Positions 1 through 7,333 of a stretch of DNA of 40,941 nucleotides are shown here, piece by piece (position 1 is the first letter of the stretch; every line of letters starts with the position of its first letter). The stretch lies in NCBI GenBank assembly GCA_964548535.1, contig CAZJRQ010000021.1, positions 1-40,941 on the forward strand, read 5' to 3'. A model generated the notes under the pieces. It was not told the origin of the DNA. It did not search any database and saw only the letters and a list, made by a program, of their open reading frames with translations. The DNA comes from CAZJRQ01 sp964548535. Its GTDB lineage: Bacteria > Bacillota > Clostridia > Oscillospirales > Ruminococcaceae. Position numbers and translations under genes: made by a program.

Positions 1-14
1 CCTCTCTACCCCTA

Positions 15-36
15 TAAGCCTTTTAAAAAAGGCTTA
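15..36 (-). terminator. Weak hairpin downstream of the small membrane protein gene
   Basis: A 10-bp inverted repeat (TAAGCCTTTT / AAAAGGCTTA) follows the stop codon of the minus-strand gene at 48-548. It has almost no loop and no T-run after it on the minus strand, so it may be only a weak terminator or a transcript-end stabiliser. Confidence 0.3.
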
Positions 37-47
37 ACCGAAAACTT

Positions 48-548
48 TTAATCGCCTTGATGATTTGGGAAAGTTTCTATGTATGCCCTTAAATATTTTT
101 TGCTGTTGTCCCAGAACATTAAGAAAAATCCTACTGCCCATATTACTGCTGTTACTATTGCACCTGTTTTTTCTTCAATTGCAAACATCATCAACGCTAA
201 AAACAGCACCGCTAACGTCCATATTATCGCGAAAACATAGGTATACGCTGGTTTTCTAAACTTACCCGAAATTTTCGCACCTGTTTTCGTTTTTTCGATA
301 GTTCCGTAAAAACCTGTTGAACCGCCGTCGCGCTTTTTAGCTTGATGATAAAACAGCTGGAAGTCATTCTTTGACGTTCTTCTGCCATAATAAACCGACT
401 CCATTCTATAACTCTTCATGAATTTTCCTGTTGACAGAATGTTCAATGTCGGCACGTGCGGAATTATTTCACCATCTAGCTTTCTTGCGATTTGCTTCGG
501 TGTCATGCTAGTTTCATATTCATAGCTTACTGGCAAAACTAAAAGCAT
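48..548 (-). CDS. Small two-TM membrane protein of unknown function
   Basis: I do not recognise this 166-aa protein. It has a polar N-terminal half of about 100 residues containing a Lys/Gly-rich stretch, then two closely spaced hydrophobic segments (about residues 103-121 and 128-144) and a short charged tail. The polar half is probably cytoplasmic or extracytoplasmic depending on orientation, which cannot be decided here. I chose the ATG at 548 because GAGGT lies about 7 nt upstream; an in-frame TTG at 572 has no good ribosome site. It starts only about 40 nt after the hisS stop codon with no terminator between, so it is probably co-transcribed with hisS and under the same T-box control. 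That link is by position only and implies no shared function. Confidence 0.6.
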   Translation of the reverse strand: MLLVLPVSYEYETSMTPKQIARKLDGEIIPHVPTLNILSTGKFMKSYRMESVYYGRRTSKNDFQLFYHQAKKRDGGSTGFYGTIEKTKTGAKISGKFRKPAYTYVFAIIWTLAVLFLALMMFAIEEKTGAIVTAVIWAVGFFLMFWDNSKKYLRAYIETFPNHQGD

Positions 549-587
549 TTTTTTACCTCTTTTTCTTTCCAAAAAATCCGAACTCTA

Positions 588-1925
588 CTACTGCTTCATT
601 CCGCCCATCAAATCGGCAAGGCCTTTGAACATATCATCGTTTTGCATTAATATATCATAATAGCTTGCTCCGAAACTTTCGATTATGCTTTCGTCAAGTG
701 AAACTTCTGTTTGTTCTCCGCTATCCATGTTTTTAAGCATTGCTTTGCCTGTTTCAATTTCGTTATCACCCAACACTATTACGTACTTTGAACCAATCTT
801 ATCTGCATACTTCATTTGTGCTTTTAGTCCGCGTCCGATTAGGTCATACTCAACGAAAAAGCCCTCATCTCTGAACATTTTTACTAGCTCTATTGTTTTA
901 TCTGTCGCACTTTCGCCCATTGGCGCTATATACAAATCACAGGTGTTTTCTTCTACAAAAGGACAGTTTTGGCTCTGCATTGTTAGAATTAATCTTTCTA
1001 GTCCCATGCCGAAACCTAGTGCTGGAGTTGGTTTTCCGCCTAGATTTTCTATCAATCCGTCATAACGTCCGCCACCGCATACTGTACCTTGTGCGCCGAT
1101 ATCTGTTGTGATAAACTCGAAAACTGTACGAGTATAATAATCTAGACCTCTTACGATTGTCGGATTGATTTTATACTCAATTCCCATTAGCTTTAGATTT
1201 TTCTGCAAGCCGTCGAAATGCTCTTGACAATCTTCACATAAGAAGTCTAAAATTACTGGTGCATTTTCGGCTACTTTTCTATCTTCTGGAGATTTGCAGT
1301 CTAGAATTCTCATTGGGTTTTTCTCTAGACGATCCTGACAAGTTCCACAAAGCTGGTCTTTATACTGCGCAAAATATTCTTTCAACGCTTTATGATAATT
1401 CGCTCTGCACTCTGGACAGCCGATTGAATTGATATTAAGCTCGATATTCTTTAGTCCGATTCTGTCTATAACCATTTTTGCAAGCGCAATTATATCAGCA
1501 TCTGCTCTTGGTGACGCTGTTCCCACCATTTCACAGCCGAACTGGTGGAACTCTCTTAGACGGCCTGCCTGTGGCTTTTCGTGACGAAAACACGAAAGCA
1601 TATAGAAAACTTTTTGAGGAAAACCTTCATTTACCACGCCGTTCTCAAGCATTGCTCTGATTGTTCCTGCTGTTCCCTCTGGTCGAAGTGTGAACTTGCT
1701 GTCGCCTGTCGCTGAAACTGTATACATTTCTTTTTGGACTACATCTGTTGTATCGCCTACTGAACGCACAAACAATCCTGTGTCTTCAAATGTTGGTATT
1801 CTGATTTCCTTGAACCCGAACTGCTCAGCAACTTCCTTTGCTATCATTTCAACTGTATGCCATTTATAAACCTCGCTTGGTATTACATCCTGTGTTCCCT
1901 TTGGTCTTTGTGTTATTAATGCCAT
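588..1925 (-). CDS. hisS: Histidyl-tRNA synthetase
   Basis: Class II aminoacyl-tRNA synthetase that charges tRNA-His. The 445-aa protein has the usual N-terminal start (ALITQRPKGTQDV), motif 2 (RLREFHQFGCEMVG), the HisRS signature GLDYYTRTVFEF, a motif 3 region with GFGMGLERL, and a C-terminal anticodon-binding domain containing GRGLKAQMKYADK. It also has a Cys-rich insertion around residues 173-210 (CPEC ... CGTCQ ... DCKSPED ... CEDC), common in clostridial HisRS. The ATG at 1925 has AAAGGG about 9 nt upstream and gives the usual N-terminus; the in-frame TTG at 1934 is less likely. Length is normal and all catalytic regions are intact. It is preceded by a T-box leader whose specifier reads CAC, so expression should rise when uncharged tRNA-His accumulates. 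Confidence 0.97.
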   Translation of the reverse strand: MALITQRPKGTQDVIPSEVYKWHTVEMIAKEVAEQFGFKEIRIPTFEDTGLFVRSVGDTTDVVQKEMYTVSATGDSKFTLRPEGTAGTIRAMLENGVVNEGFPQKVFYMLSCFRHEKPQAGRLREFHQFGCEMVGTASPRADADIIALAKMVIDRIGLKNIELNINSIGCPECRANYHKALKEYFAQYKDQLCGTCQDRLEKNPMRILDCKSPEDRKVAENAPVILDFLCEDCQEHFDGLQKNLKLMGIEYKINPTIVRGLDYYTRTVFEFITTDIGAQGTVCGGGRYDGLIENLGGKPTPALGFGMGLERLILTMQSQNCPFVEENTCDLYIAPMGESATDKTIELVKMFRDEGFFVEYDLIGRGLKAQMKYADKIGSKYVIVLGDNEIETGKAMLKNMDSGEQTEVSLDESIIESFGASYYDILMQNDDMFKGLADLMGGMKQ

Positions 1926-1978
1926 ATTTTCCAACCCTTTCCCACGCTTTTTACGCTATTATACTTGTTATAATTACA

Positions 1979-2247
1979 AAAAAACGGTCTGTCCCCTAAA
2001 AAAGGGACGACCGTAATCGTGATACCACCCTAAATTGCTAATTTTTTCGCCAGAAAGAATTTTTCTCTTATCAAAAAAATTAGCCACTCGTCTTCTCTTT
2101 AACGCAGAGGTTACGCATCGCCTTTATCAACGATGTGCTCAAAGGTGTCCTTCAGTTTTTCTATGCACAGACGCTCTCACCTTTCCGCCCTCGCTAAAAT
2201 GCACTTGAAAAACCTACTCTCCTTATCATTGCATAAATATTAATTTA
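1979..2247 (-). promoter_or_regulatory. T-box leader of hisS (His specifier CAC)
   Basis: The minus strand carries a complete T-box riboswitch. The T-box proper (GGGTGGTATCACG, 2018-2030) is followed by a terminator hairpin (ACGGTCGTCCC / GGGACAGACCGT, about 1981-2014) with a T-run. Upstream, stem I holds the GAG-CAC-ATC stretch after the CACCTTT helix strand; CAC at 2135-2137 is a histidine codon in the position expected for the specifier. By the known mechanism, uncharged tRNA-His pairs with specifier and T-box and favours the antiterminator. The stem boundaries are my own reading and were not folded by program. Confidence 0.93.
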
Positions 2248-2278
2248 ATTCGTACGACATCATCCGAAACATTCTAAA

Positions 2279-2680
2279 CTATGATGGATTTACAATCTCT
2301 CTCCAGTCAAGATCGCCTCTGTCAAGTGAATGTATTAGAGCCTCTGCTGTTGCTATATTCGTAGCAACTGGTATGTTATGAACATCACACAATCTTAGCA
2401 AATTATACTCATTTGGCTCATGAGGTTTAGCCGAAATCGGATCTCTGAAAAATAACAGCAAATCAATCTCGTTACAGGAAATTCGTGCGGAAATCTGCTG
2501 ATCTCCCCCCTGTGTACCACTTAAATAACGCTGAATTTTCAAGCCCGTTGCTTCACTTACCACCTTTGCTGTTGTACCCGTAGCACATAAACTATGCTTA
2601 CTTAATATGCCGCAATAAGCTATACAAAATTGTACCATTAGTTCTTTTTTCGAATCGTGTGCAATAAGTGCTATATTCAA
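2279..2680 (-). CDS. mgsA: Methylglyoxal synthase
   Basis: Converts dihydroxyacetone phosphate to methylglyoxal and phosphate, a bypass of lower glycolysis used when sugar phosphates build up. The 133-aa protein is slightly shorter than the E. coli enzyme (about 152 aa) but keeps the family core: N-terminal IALIAHDSKK, the phosphate-binding ATGTTAK, GGDQQ with the catalytic Asp, and FFRDPISAKPHEP with the second conserved Asp and the active-site His, then IPVATNIATAEA. The start is a TTG at 2680 with a strong AAAGGGGG site about 7 nt upstream. It lies 47 nt after the MinD-like gene on the same strand with no terminator between, so the two are probably one operon; mgsA next to min genes is a known arrangement in clostridia. 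No clear terminator follows before the hisS leader. Confidence 0.93.
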   Translation of the reverse strand: MNIALIAHDSKKELMVQFCIAYCGILSKHSLCATGTTAKVVSEATGLKIQRYLSGTQGGDQQISARISCNEIDLLLFFRDPISAKPHEPNEYNLLRLCDVHNIPVATNIATAEALIHSLDRGDLDWREIVNPS

Positions 2681-2727
2681 TTATAAACCCCCTTTCAAAT
2701 TTCTCATAAATTAAAATTGTTATAAAA

Positions 2728-3465
2728 TTACATCTTTATTGACAGCGGGATATGCTCGCCCCTTATTCTTCTCGATATTGCTGAAAATGCTAAAAAGCCC
2801 ATCGAACTTGATGACAGCGGTGCTCCCTTTCCTGTTGCAAGCGGAATTGCACTATCCTCAGGAATTACTCCTAAAAGCTGTACTCCTACTGTATCAATAA
2901 TTGCATCAAGGTCATCAATTTCATCAAACTCGAAAATTCTCTTGTTCGCTTTGTTAATCACCAAACGCTGTTTCTGATTGCCTCTCTTATAAAACTCATC
3001 TGACATCATTCGCGCATCACGCACACAAACTGGGTCTGGTGTTGTTACTATAAGAATCAAATCAGAATTTGTTACGATATCAAATACAGAACCATTTATA
3101 CCTGCTGAGGTATCAATTATTATGTATTCAAAATACTTTCTCATCTCAGATGTGATTTTCTCAATATCCTCAGCCTTTAGCTGTACAAACGGATCTGACG
3201 GTGCACATAGCACGCTCAAATTCGACGCTAGCTTTACTGTTGTTGTCGCTTTTGAAACATCACATGTTCCGTCTAGCACATCACCTAAATCATAAGTAAT
3301 ATTTCCCTGCATTCCAAGCATAATATCCATACATCTTAAACCAAAGTCAAGCTCAATAATTAGTGTTCTATTACCCTGTTTCGCAAGAGCATATCCAAGG
3401 CATGCACTTATAGATGATTTTCCTGTTCCGCCTTTTCCAGAAGTTACTGCAATAATCTTTGACAT
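2728..3465 (-). CDS. minD: MinD-like ParA-family ATPase, lacking the C-terminal membrane helix
   Basis: Deviant Walker-type ATPase of the MinD/ParA family, which normally cycles on and off the membrane to place the division septum. The 245-aa protein has the deviant Walker A motif SGKGGTGKSS with both the signature and the P-loop lysine, GLRCMDIMLG (switch I region), YIIIDTSAGI (Walker B), VTTPDPVCVRDA, and the C-terminal LLGVIPED ... AISRRIRGEHIPL. Canonical MinD continues for about 15-25 residues after GExxP into an amphipathic lysine-rich helix. Here the protein ends 5-6 residues later, and I see no frameshifted helix in the following DNA. No minC or minE is nearby. The start ATG has AAAGGGG upstream. 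It may be a soluble MinD-like regulator rather than a classical MinD. Confidence 0.85.
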   Translation of the reverse strand: MSKIIAVTSGKGGTGKSSISACLGYALAKQGNRTLIIELDFGLRCMDIMLGMQGNITYDLGDVLDGTCDVSKATTTVKLASNLSVLCAPSDPFVQLKAEDIEKITSEMRKYFEYIIIDTSAGINGSVFDIVTNSDLILIVTTPDPVCVRDARMMSDEFYKRGNQKQRLVINKANKRIFEFDEIDDLDAIIDTVGVQLLGVIPEDSAIPLATGKGAPLSSSSMGFLAFSAISRRIRGEHIPLSIKM

Positions 3466-3611
3466 AATTTCTAATTGCCCCTTTCGCTTATAAAAACTGC
3501 TTTTTTCGCAGAATTAATTTTTTGAATTTAGCTATTGCGTTTATTACCCCTCTCCCTAAATGTAATAAATTGACATCATATAGAGTCTATTCCGCAAAGC
3601 CACCTGTATTT

Positions 3612-3639
3612 ATTTTACCACATTATTTGAAATTGTCAA
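3612..3639 (-). promoter_or_regulatory. Sigma-A promoter for minD-mgsA
   Basis: On the minus strand TTGACA (3634-3639) is followed after 16 nt by TAAAAT (3612-3617), a near-consensus vegetative promoter. Transcription would start about 140 nt upstream of the minD ATG, leaving a fairly long 5' leader. Confidence 0.75.
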
Positions 3640-3840
3640 AGGCTTATAGATAAAAAAGTATAAAATCGTTAATTCATATTAAACGACTACTAGTTTATTA
3701 GTGATTTTGCACAAAAGCAGAGCAGAAATACAAGCATACAGAAAGTTTTTTTGTTAATATTTATCAACAACCGAACATGTTTTCCCTAAAAACTCACTAT
3801 TTATTAAAGTACACACTGCGCACGGCACTTATATATGTAT

Positions 3841-3876
3841 AAATTCCTGCATATATTGATACAATATGCAGGAATT
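3841..3876 (-). terminator. Hairpin after the PBP gene
   Basis: A long inverted repeat (AAATTCCTGCATAT ... ATATGCAGGAATTT) lies about 70 nt after the PBP stop codon. The stem is nearly perfect, but no strong T-run follows on the minus strand, so termination efficiency is uncertain. Confidence 0.45.
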
Positions 3877-3947
3877 TCGCATAGAAAATTTTTCGAAAAC
3901 ATTTTAAAATTAAATTTTTTGTTAACGTGTTACATTACTGCATTGCA

Positions 3948-5435
3948 CTAAGAATTTGCATTTAGATAGCTTTCGATTATTGCTCTGACTGCATTTTTTG
4001 CGTTGTTGCCGTCCTCTAACATTACCGAAAATGCTATTTGCGGATTTTCGGCTGGATAAAAGCCTATTACCGCACTATCATAACCTCTTGGCGACTCGGG
4101 TGTACCTGTTTTCATTGCGGTTTTTTCTGGAAGTGCTGACAGCGCATAATCGCCGTAAGTATAAACTGTTGAGGCTATCATACCTTGTTTACAGGTATCA
4201 AATGCTGATTTATAGTAATAAAATTCGTTTTCAATTTTCTGCTCCTCCGAAAAAGTTTGCTCGTCGTTTTCATTTACTATTTTCGAAACTAATTTCGGTG
4301 AATATCTTGTTCCTTTATTTGCGATTGTTTCTGCTTGCAGTGCCATTTGAAGTGGGGTTACTAATGTTTTTGATTGTCCGATTGCGGATTGGAGGAGTTG
4401 TCCTGGTGTCCAAAGTTCGCCTATTCCTGTAAATGCTGAGGGTGATGTTAGCTGTCCGCTGTAGGTTGGCAGAACAAAATCCGGTTCTTCACCTAGTCCG
4501 AACATTTTTTCATACTTTACTAAATTATCTATTCCTAAGTCTTGAGAGGCTTTATAGAAAAATATATTACAGCTAACTTCCAATGCTTTTGTTACAGTTA
4601 CAACCTTATGCTTTGCCATGCAATTATATTTTGTGCCGTAATAACTATACTCGCCTTTACAATAATAAAAGCTGGTTGGGGTTATTGCGCCTTCGGACAG
4701 GCAGGCATAGGCTGTTACTGTTTTTAGAGTTGAACCTGGTCTATACAAACCTTGCGCTGCTCGATTAAGAAGCGGTGAGTTTTCGCTTTTTATTATTTCG
4801 TCATAATCATTATTATAATTTTGGATATCAAAGTCAGGGGCTGACGCCATTGCTAGGACTTCGCCGGAATTTACATCTAACACTGTTATCGCTCCGCCTG
4901 AACCTGAGGGTGGAGTATAGTCATTATATGCAGTTTGATTTTCATGGGTTTGCATAGCATTTTTCAGGATATCTTCAACACTTTCTTGAAGTTTACTATC
5001 TATTGTCAAGTAGACATCCTGACCATTTTGTGCTGGTTGTATATTCTCATCAGACAAGAATGTTTCACCTTTTAGGGTTGTATACTCTTGTATTTTTTCT
5101 CCGTCTATTCCCTTAAGATAATCCTCAAAAGCTAGTTCTATTCCGCTTTGAGCTATATGAGAATTACTTACTGTACCTAGCATATGGACTGCTGTATTAT
5201 TTGGATAAATTCTATTATCATCTTCATCCGTATCCGCTAGAAGCACGCCGTTTCTATCGTAAATTTTGCCTATTGATGATTTCAGCTCCTCCGTTTTTGT
5301 TTGGACTACTGGTGTTTTCCAAATCGCATAGGTTGTATATATTTGGACATTAAAAAGTACTGCTAGGCAGACTAGTGCTGTTATAATCAGCATTATTATC
5401 ATTGATATTTTTTTAGATTTAGAAATAGTTTCCAT
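3948..5435 (-). CDS. Class B penicillin-binding protein (D,D-transpeptidase)
   Basis: Membrane-anchored transpeptidase that cross-links peptidoglycan stem peptides outside the cell. The 495-aa protein has a short cytoplasmic N-terminus, one TM segment (about residues 10-32), a reduced N-terminal dimerisation region beginning near IYDRNGVLLADT, then the transpeptidase domain with all three catalytic motifs: S235-T-L-K238 (in GSTLKT), S288-C-N290 and K442-T-G444. There are no PASTA domains, and the size is shorter than typical PBP2 or FtsI; it resembles the compact PbpA/FtsI-like proteins of clostridia and actinobacteria. AAGGA lies about 12 nt before the ATG. The neighbouring minD-like gene on the same strand has its own promoter. 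I cannot say whether it serves elongation, division or sporulation. Confidence 0.92.
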   Translation of the reverse strand: METISKSKKISMIIMLIITALVCLAVLFNVQIYTTYAIWKTPVVQTKTEELKSSIGKIYDRNGVLLADTDEDDNRIYPNNTAVHMLGTVSNSHIAQSGIELAFEDYLKGIDGEKIQEYTTLKGETFLSDENIQPAQNGQDVYLTIDSKLQESVEDILKNAMQTHENQTAYNDYTPPSGSGGAITVLDVNSGEVLAMASAPDFDIQNYNNDYDEIIKSENSPLLNRAAQGLYRPGSTLKTVTAYACLSEGAITPTSFYYCKGEYSYYGTKYNCMAKHKVVTVTKALEVSCNIFFYKASQDLGIDNLVKYEKMFGLGEEPDFVLPTYSGQLTSPSAFTGIGELWTPGQLLQSAIGQSKTLVTPLQMALQAETIANKGTRYSPKLVSKIVNENDEQTFSEEQKIENEFYYYKSAFDTCKQGMIASTVYTYGDYALSALPEKTAMKTGTPESPRGYDSAVIGFYPAENPQIAFSVMLEDGNNAKNAVRAIIESYLNANS

Positions 5436-5587
5436 TTGGCTGACACCATCCTTTTAAGATAGTGTTTGCAAAAAAGAAAAATTTAGTCATCAAGTTCAAA
5501 AAATATTGTCATTAAACTAATTATCCTATCATATACATTTACAAAATACAGGACGTGGCTGACATGCGTCCAGAAGAGAGGGTATTT

Positions 5588-6265
5588 ATGTTTATTAAAA
5601 CTATCAAAGTCAAAAAACCAATGGCGGCACTCGTGGCTACTGTAGTGCTTATTCTCTGCATTGTTGTTGTCATCGCTATGATTATCGGTAAAATCGGCAA
5701 GCCTACAGTTTACACGCTTAAAACTGAAACTCAACGACAGGATTTTATGAAGTCTATGGGCTGGTCTGTTTCTGAAAAATATCTTGAGTGCAAGGTTATT
5801 ACTATTCCTGACGAATTTAACGACGTGTACACTGGATACAACGACCTTCAAAAAGAACAAGGTTTTGATTTGGAAAAATACAAGGGCAAAACAGTTGAAA
5901 TTTATTCGTACCAAGTATATAATTACAAGGACCACGAAGACAAGGACTGCATGATTTGCAACTTGATGATTTATGATGGTGTACTTATTGGCGGTGATGT
6001 TTGCTGCACTGAACTTGAAGGGTTTATTCAAGGTTTAAGAAATAATGATTCATCTGCTATTGATGTTTCGTCTAGCAATGCATCAAGCAGTTTGACTGAC
6101 AGCGTTGAAAGTAACGAAGCTGCTAACGCTTTGCCTACTGACGCTGACAAGGCTGGGGGTAATTCTGAAGTTACTGATGTTACTACTGCTAATGCTGACG
6201 ATGCTGCGGATGAAGTTAATCAAGATACTGGTGTTTCTTCAGAAGTTTTAGTTGATGGTGATTAA
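5588..6265 (+). CDS. Membrane-anchored extracellular protein with a DUF4830-like domain
   Basis: A 225-aa protein of unknown function. A Lys-rich N-terminus is followed by one strong TM helix (about residues 12-33) and an exported domain of about 105 residues (TLKTETQRQDFMKSMGW ... GGDVCCTELEGFIQGL) that resembles DUF4830 of clostridial envelope proteins, with the typical GVLIGGDV hairpin near its end. The last 65 residues are Ser/Asp/Ala/Glu-rich low-complexity sequence without structure. The start ATG at 5588 has AGAGAGGG 5 nt upstream; an ATG further up would only add a poorly coding stretch. The gene is divergent from the PBP. The domain name is from memory of the family and was not searched. 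Confidence 0.7.
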   Translation: MFIKTIKVKKPMAALVATVVLILCIVVVIAMIIGKIGKPTVYTLKTETQRQDFMKSMGWSVSEKYLECKVITIPDEFNDVYTGYNDLQKEQGFDLEKYKGKTVEIYSYQVYNYKDHEDKDCMICNLMIYDGVLIGGDVCCTELEGFIQGLRNNDSSAIDVSSSNASSSLTDSVESNEAANALPTDADKAGGNSEVTDVTTANADDAADEVNQDTGVSSEVLVDGD

Positions 6266-6289
6266 GAACATATTTTCGTATAATAAATA

Positions 6290-6345
6290 CAAGGGCGCGG
6301 ATGGCGCGATTCCCTCGCATAAAGTTTACTGATTATGGCAAAGTT
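6290..6345. repeat. Degenerate, rearranged relative of the 151-bp repeat
   Basis: GCGCGGATGGCGC at 6293-6305 is the reverse complement, with one mismatch, of GCGCCGTCCGCGC in both 151-bp repeats. CTGATTATGGCA at 6332-6343 matches the same repeats in direct orientation. The first part also folds as AGGG-CGCG ... CGCG-CCCT. Two 12-13-nt matches within 60 bp, so close to the repeats, argue for shared origin and rearrangement. Confidence 0.55.
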
Positions 6346-6390
6346 ATATTGCTCGGGGAAAACCATTGTTATTTATATGTCAAATATTTT

Positions 6391-6423
6391 AAAAAGCAAA
6401 GTCAGTTTTGACTTTGCTTTTTT
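6391..6423 (+). terminator. Rho-independent terminator
   Basis: A perfect 10-bp stem (AGCAAAGTCA / TGACTTTGCT) with a GTTT loop and a run of T, with A-rich sequence before it. It is the likely end of the DUF4830-like transcript and could act on both strands. Confidence 0.9.
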
Positions 6424-6478
6424 GCATTTGCAGTTTTCACCGAAATCAATCTGCCATAACGTGTATTTAAACTTATAC

Positions 6479-6729
6479 AAATTAAGTTGTCACTATGTGA
6501 ATTTAAAACTAGAATCAAAGATTTATNNNNNNNNNNNNNNNNNNNNNNNNNNNNNNNNNNNNNNNNNNNNNNNNNNNNNNNNNNNNNNNNNNNNNNNNNN
6601 NNNNNNNNNNNNNNNNNNNNNNNNNNAAACTACCCTAAATTACGCAGTCGTGACGCTGATTATGGCATAAGCTCCTATCACCAGCGAGGTACAAGCGATG
6701 ATGCGACTTTGCGCCGTCCGCGCTAAGAC
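6479..6729. repeat. 151-bp direct repeat, copy 1 (split by an N gap)
   Basis: Positions 6479-6526 and 6627-6729 match copy 2 (6835-6985) almost base for base. I see one substitution in the middle (CACCAGC versus CACGAGC) and one near the end (AAGAC versus AGGAC). The flanks of the N run are directly adjacent in copy 2, so no unique sequence need be missing. The right half is GC-rich compared with its surroundings. No open frame of note runs through it. The orientation relative to any transcript is unknown. Confidence 0.9.
6527..6626. other. Assembly gap (100 N)
   Basis: A run of exactly 100 N, the conventional length for a gap of unknown size. It falls inside a repeat copy, so it is probably an assembly break caused by the repeat, and further repeat units may be missing. 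Confidence 0.95.
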
Positions 6730-6834
6730 TGTTCGGGGTTGTAGTTATGGTGTTTTAGTACACTTAATGGTAATTGATAAAAACGTTTATGAGTATTTGT
6801 TTTTTGTTATATTACTAGTTGATTCGACTTGTAT

Positions 6835-6985
6835 AAATTAAGTTGTCACTATGTGAATTTAAAACTAGAATCAAAGATTTATAAACTACCCTAAATTACG
6901 CAGTCGTGACGCTGATTATGGCATAAGCTCCTATCACGAGCGAGGTACAAGCGATGATGCGACTTTGCGCCGTCCGCGCTAGGAC
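6835..6985. repeat. 151-bp direct repeat, copy 2 (intact)
   Basis: The uninterrupted copy. It contains CGCAGTCG near 6899-6906 that can pair with CGACTTTGCG near 6960-6969 through a TT bulge, and inside that GCTC can pair with GAGC. It could therefore encode a structured RNA or be a palindromic mobile sequence. It ends 15 nt before the -35 box of the tautomerase promoter. Copies are separated by a 105-bp unique spacer (6730-6834) in which I see nothing else. Confidence 0.88.
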
Positions 6986-7000
6986 ACGTGCCTGCAGGAC

Positions 7001-7029
7001 TTGACGATTTATACATAAACGTATATAAT
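7001..7029 (+). promoter_or_regulatory. Sigma-A promoter for the tautomerase gene
   Basis: TTGACG (7001-7006), 17-nt spacer, TATAAT (7024-7029). The start site would be about 45 nt upstream of the ATG at 7080. Confidence 0.8.
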
Positions 7030-7079
7030 ATATAATTAATATTAGAAAAATACTGGACAACTAGAAAGAGGAATATTTT

Positions 7080-7280
7080 ATGCCATATATATCAATTGAA
7101 AGTGGTCATTTGACTGACGAACAAAAAGAACTGTTAATATCAAAACTCACAGAAGTTTCATCAGAAATTATGAATGTGCCAAAAAACTTTTTTACAGTTA
7201 CTATTAAAGAACTGGATGACTCTAATTTCGGAATCGGCGGAGAGAGCATAGGTACTATTAAGGCTCAATACGGAAAATAA
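7080..7280 (+). CDS. 4-oxalocrotonate tautomerase family protein
   Basis: A 66-aa member of the tautomerase superfamily. After removal of Met, the N-terminal Pro (MPYISIESG) would be the catalytic base, as in all 4-OT enzymes. The beta-alpha-beta pattern is present: a first strand, the helix LTDEQKELLISKLTEVSSEIM, then a second strand FFTVTIKELDDSNFGIGGE. Length is normal (about 60-70 aa). The substrate is unknown; such small clostridial members are rarely assigned. The start has a good AGAAAGAGG site and its own promoter. RsuA follows 53 nt later on the same strand and may be co-transcribed. Confidence 0.88.
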   Translation: MPYISIESGHLTDEQKELLISKLTEVSSEIMNVPKNFFTVTIKELDDSNFGIGGESIGTIKAQYGK

Positions 7281-7333
7281 CTTCCTCTAAGTCAACACAC
7301 ATATTTTTAAAAGAAAGGAACATAAATAAACAG

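Larger units (their letters stand above)
3466..3947. other. Intergenic region between PBP and minD
   Basis: 482 bp with no credible gene. It holds the minD promoter and a leader of about 140 nt on the minus strand, and a hairpin downstream of the PBP gene. The rest is AT-rich with no further structure that I can support. Confidence 0.6.

Noticed and set aside
5483..6031. A 182-codon frame opposite the DUF4830-like gene
   Set aside because: It is a shadow of the real plus-strand gene, which has a ribosome site, TM anchor and domain structure.
6335..6726. Open frames running through the first N gap
   Set aside because: They are open only because N codons contain no stop; they have no ribosome site and cross a terminator and the repeat.
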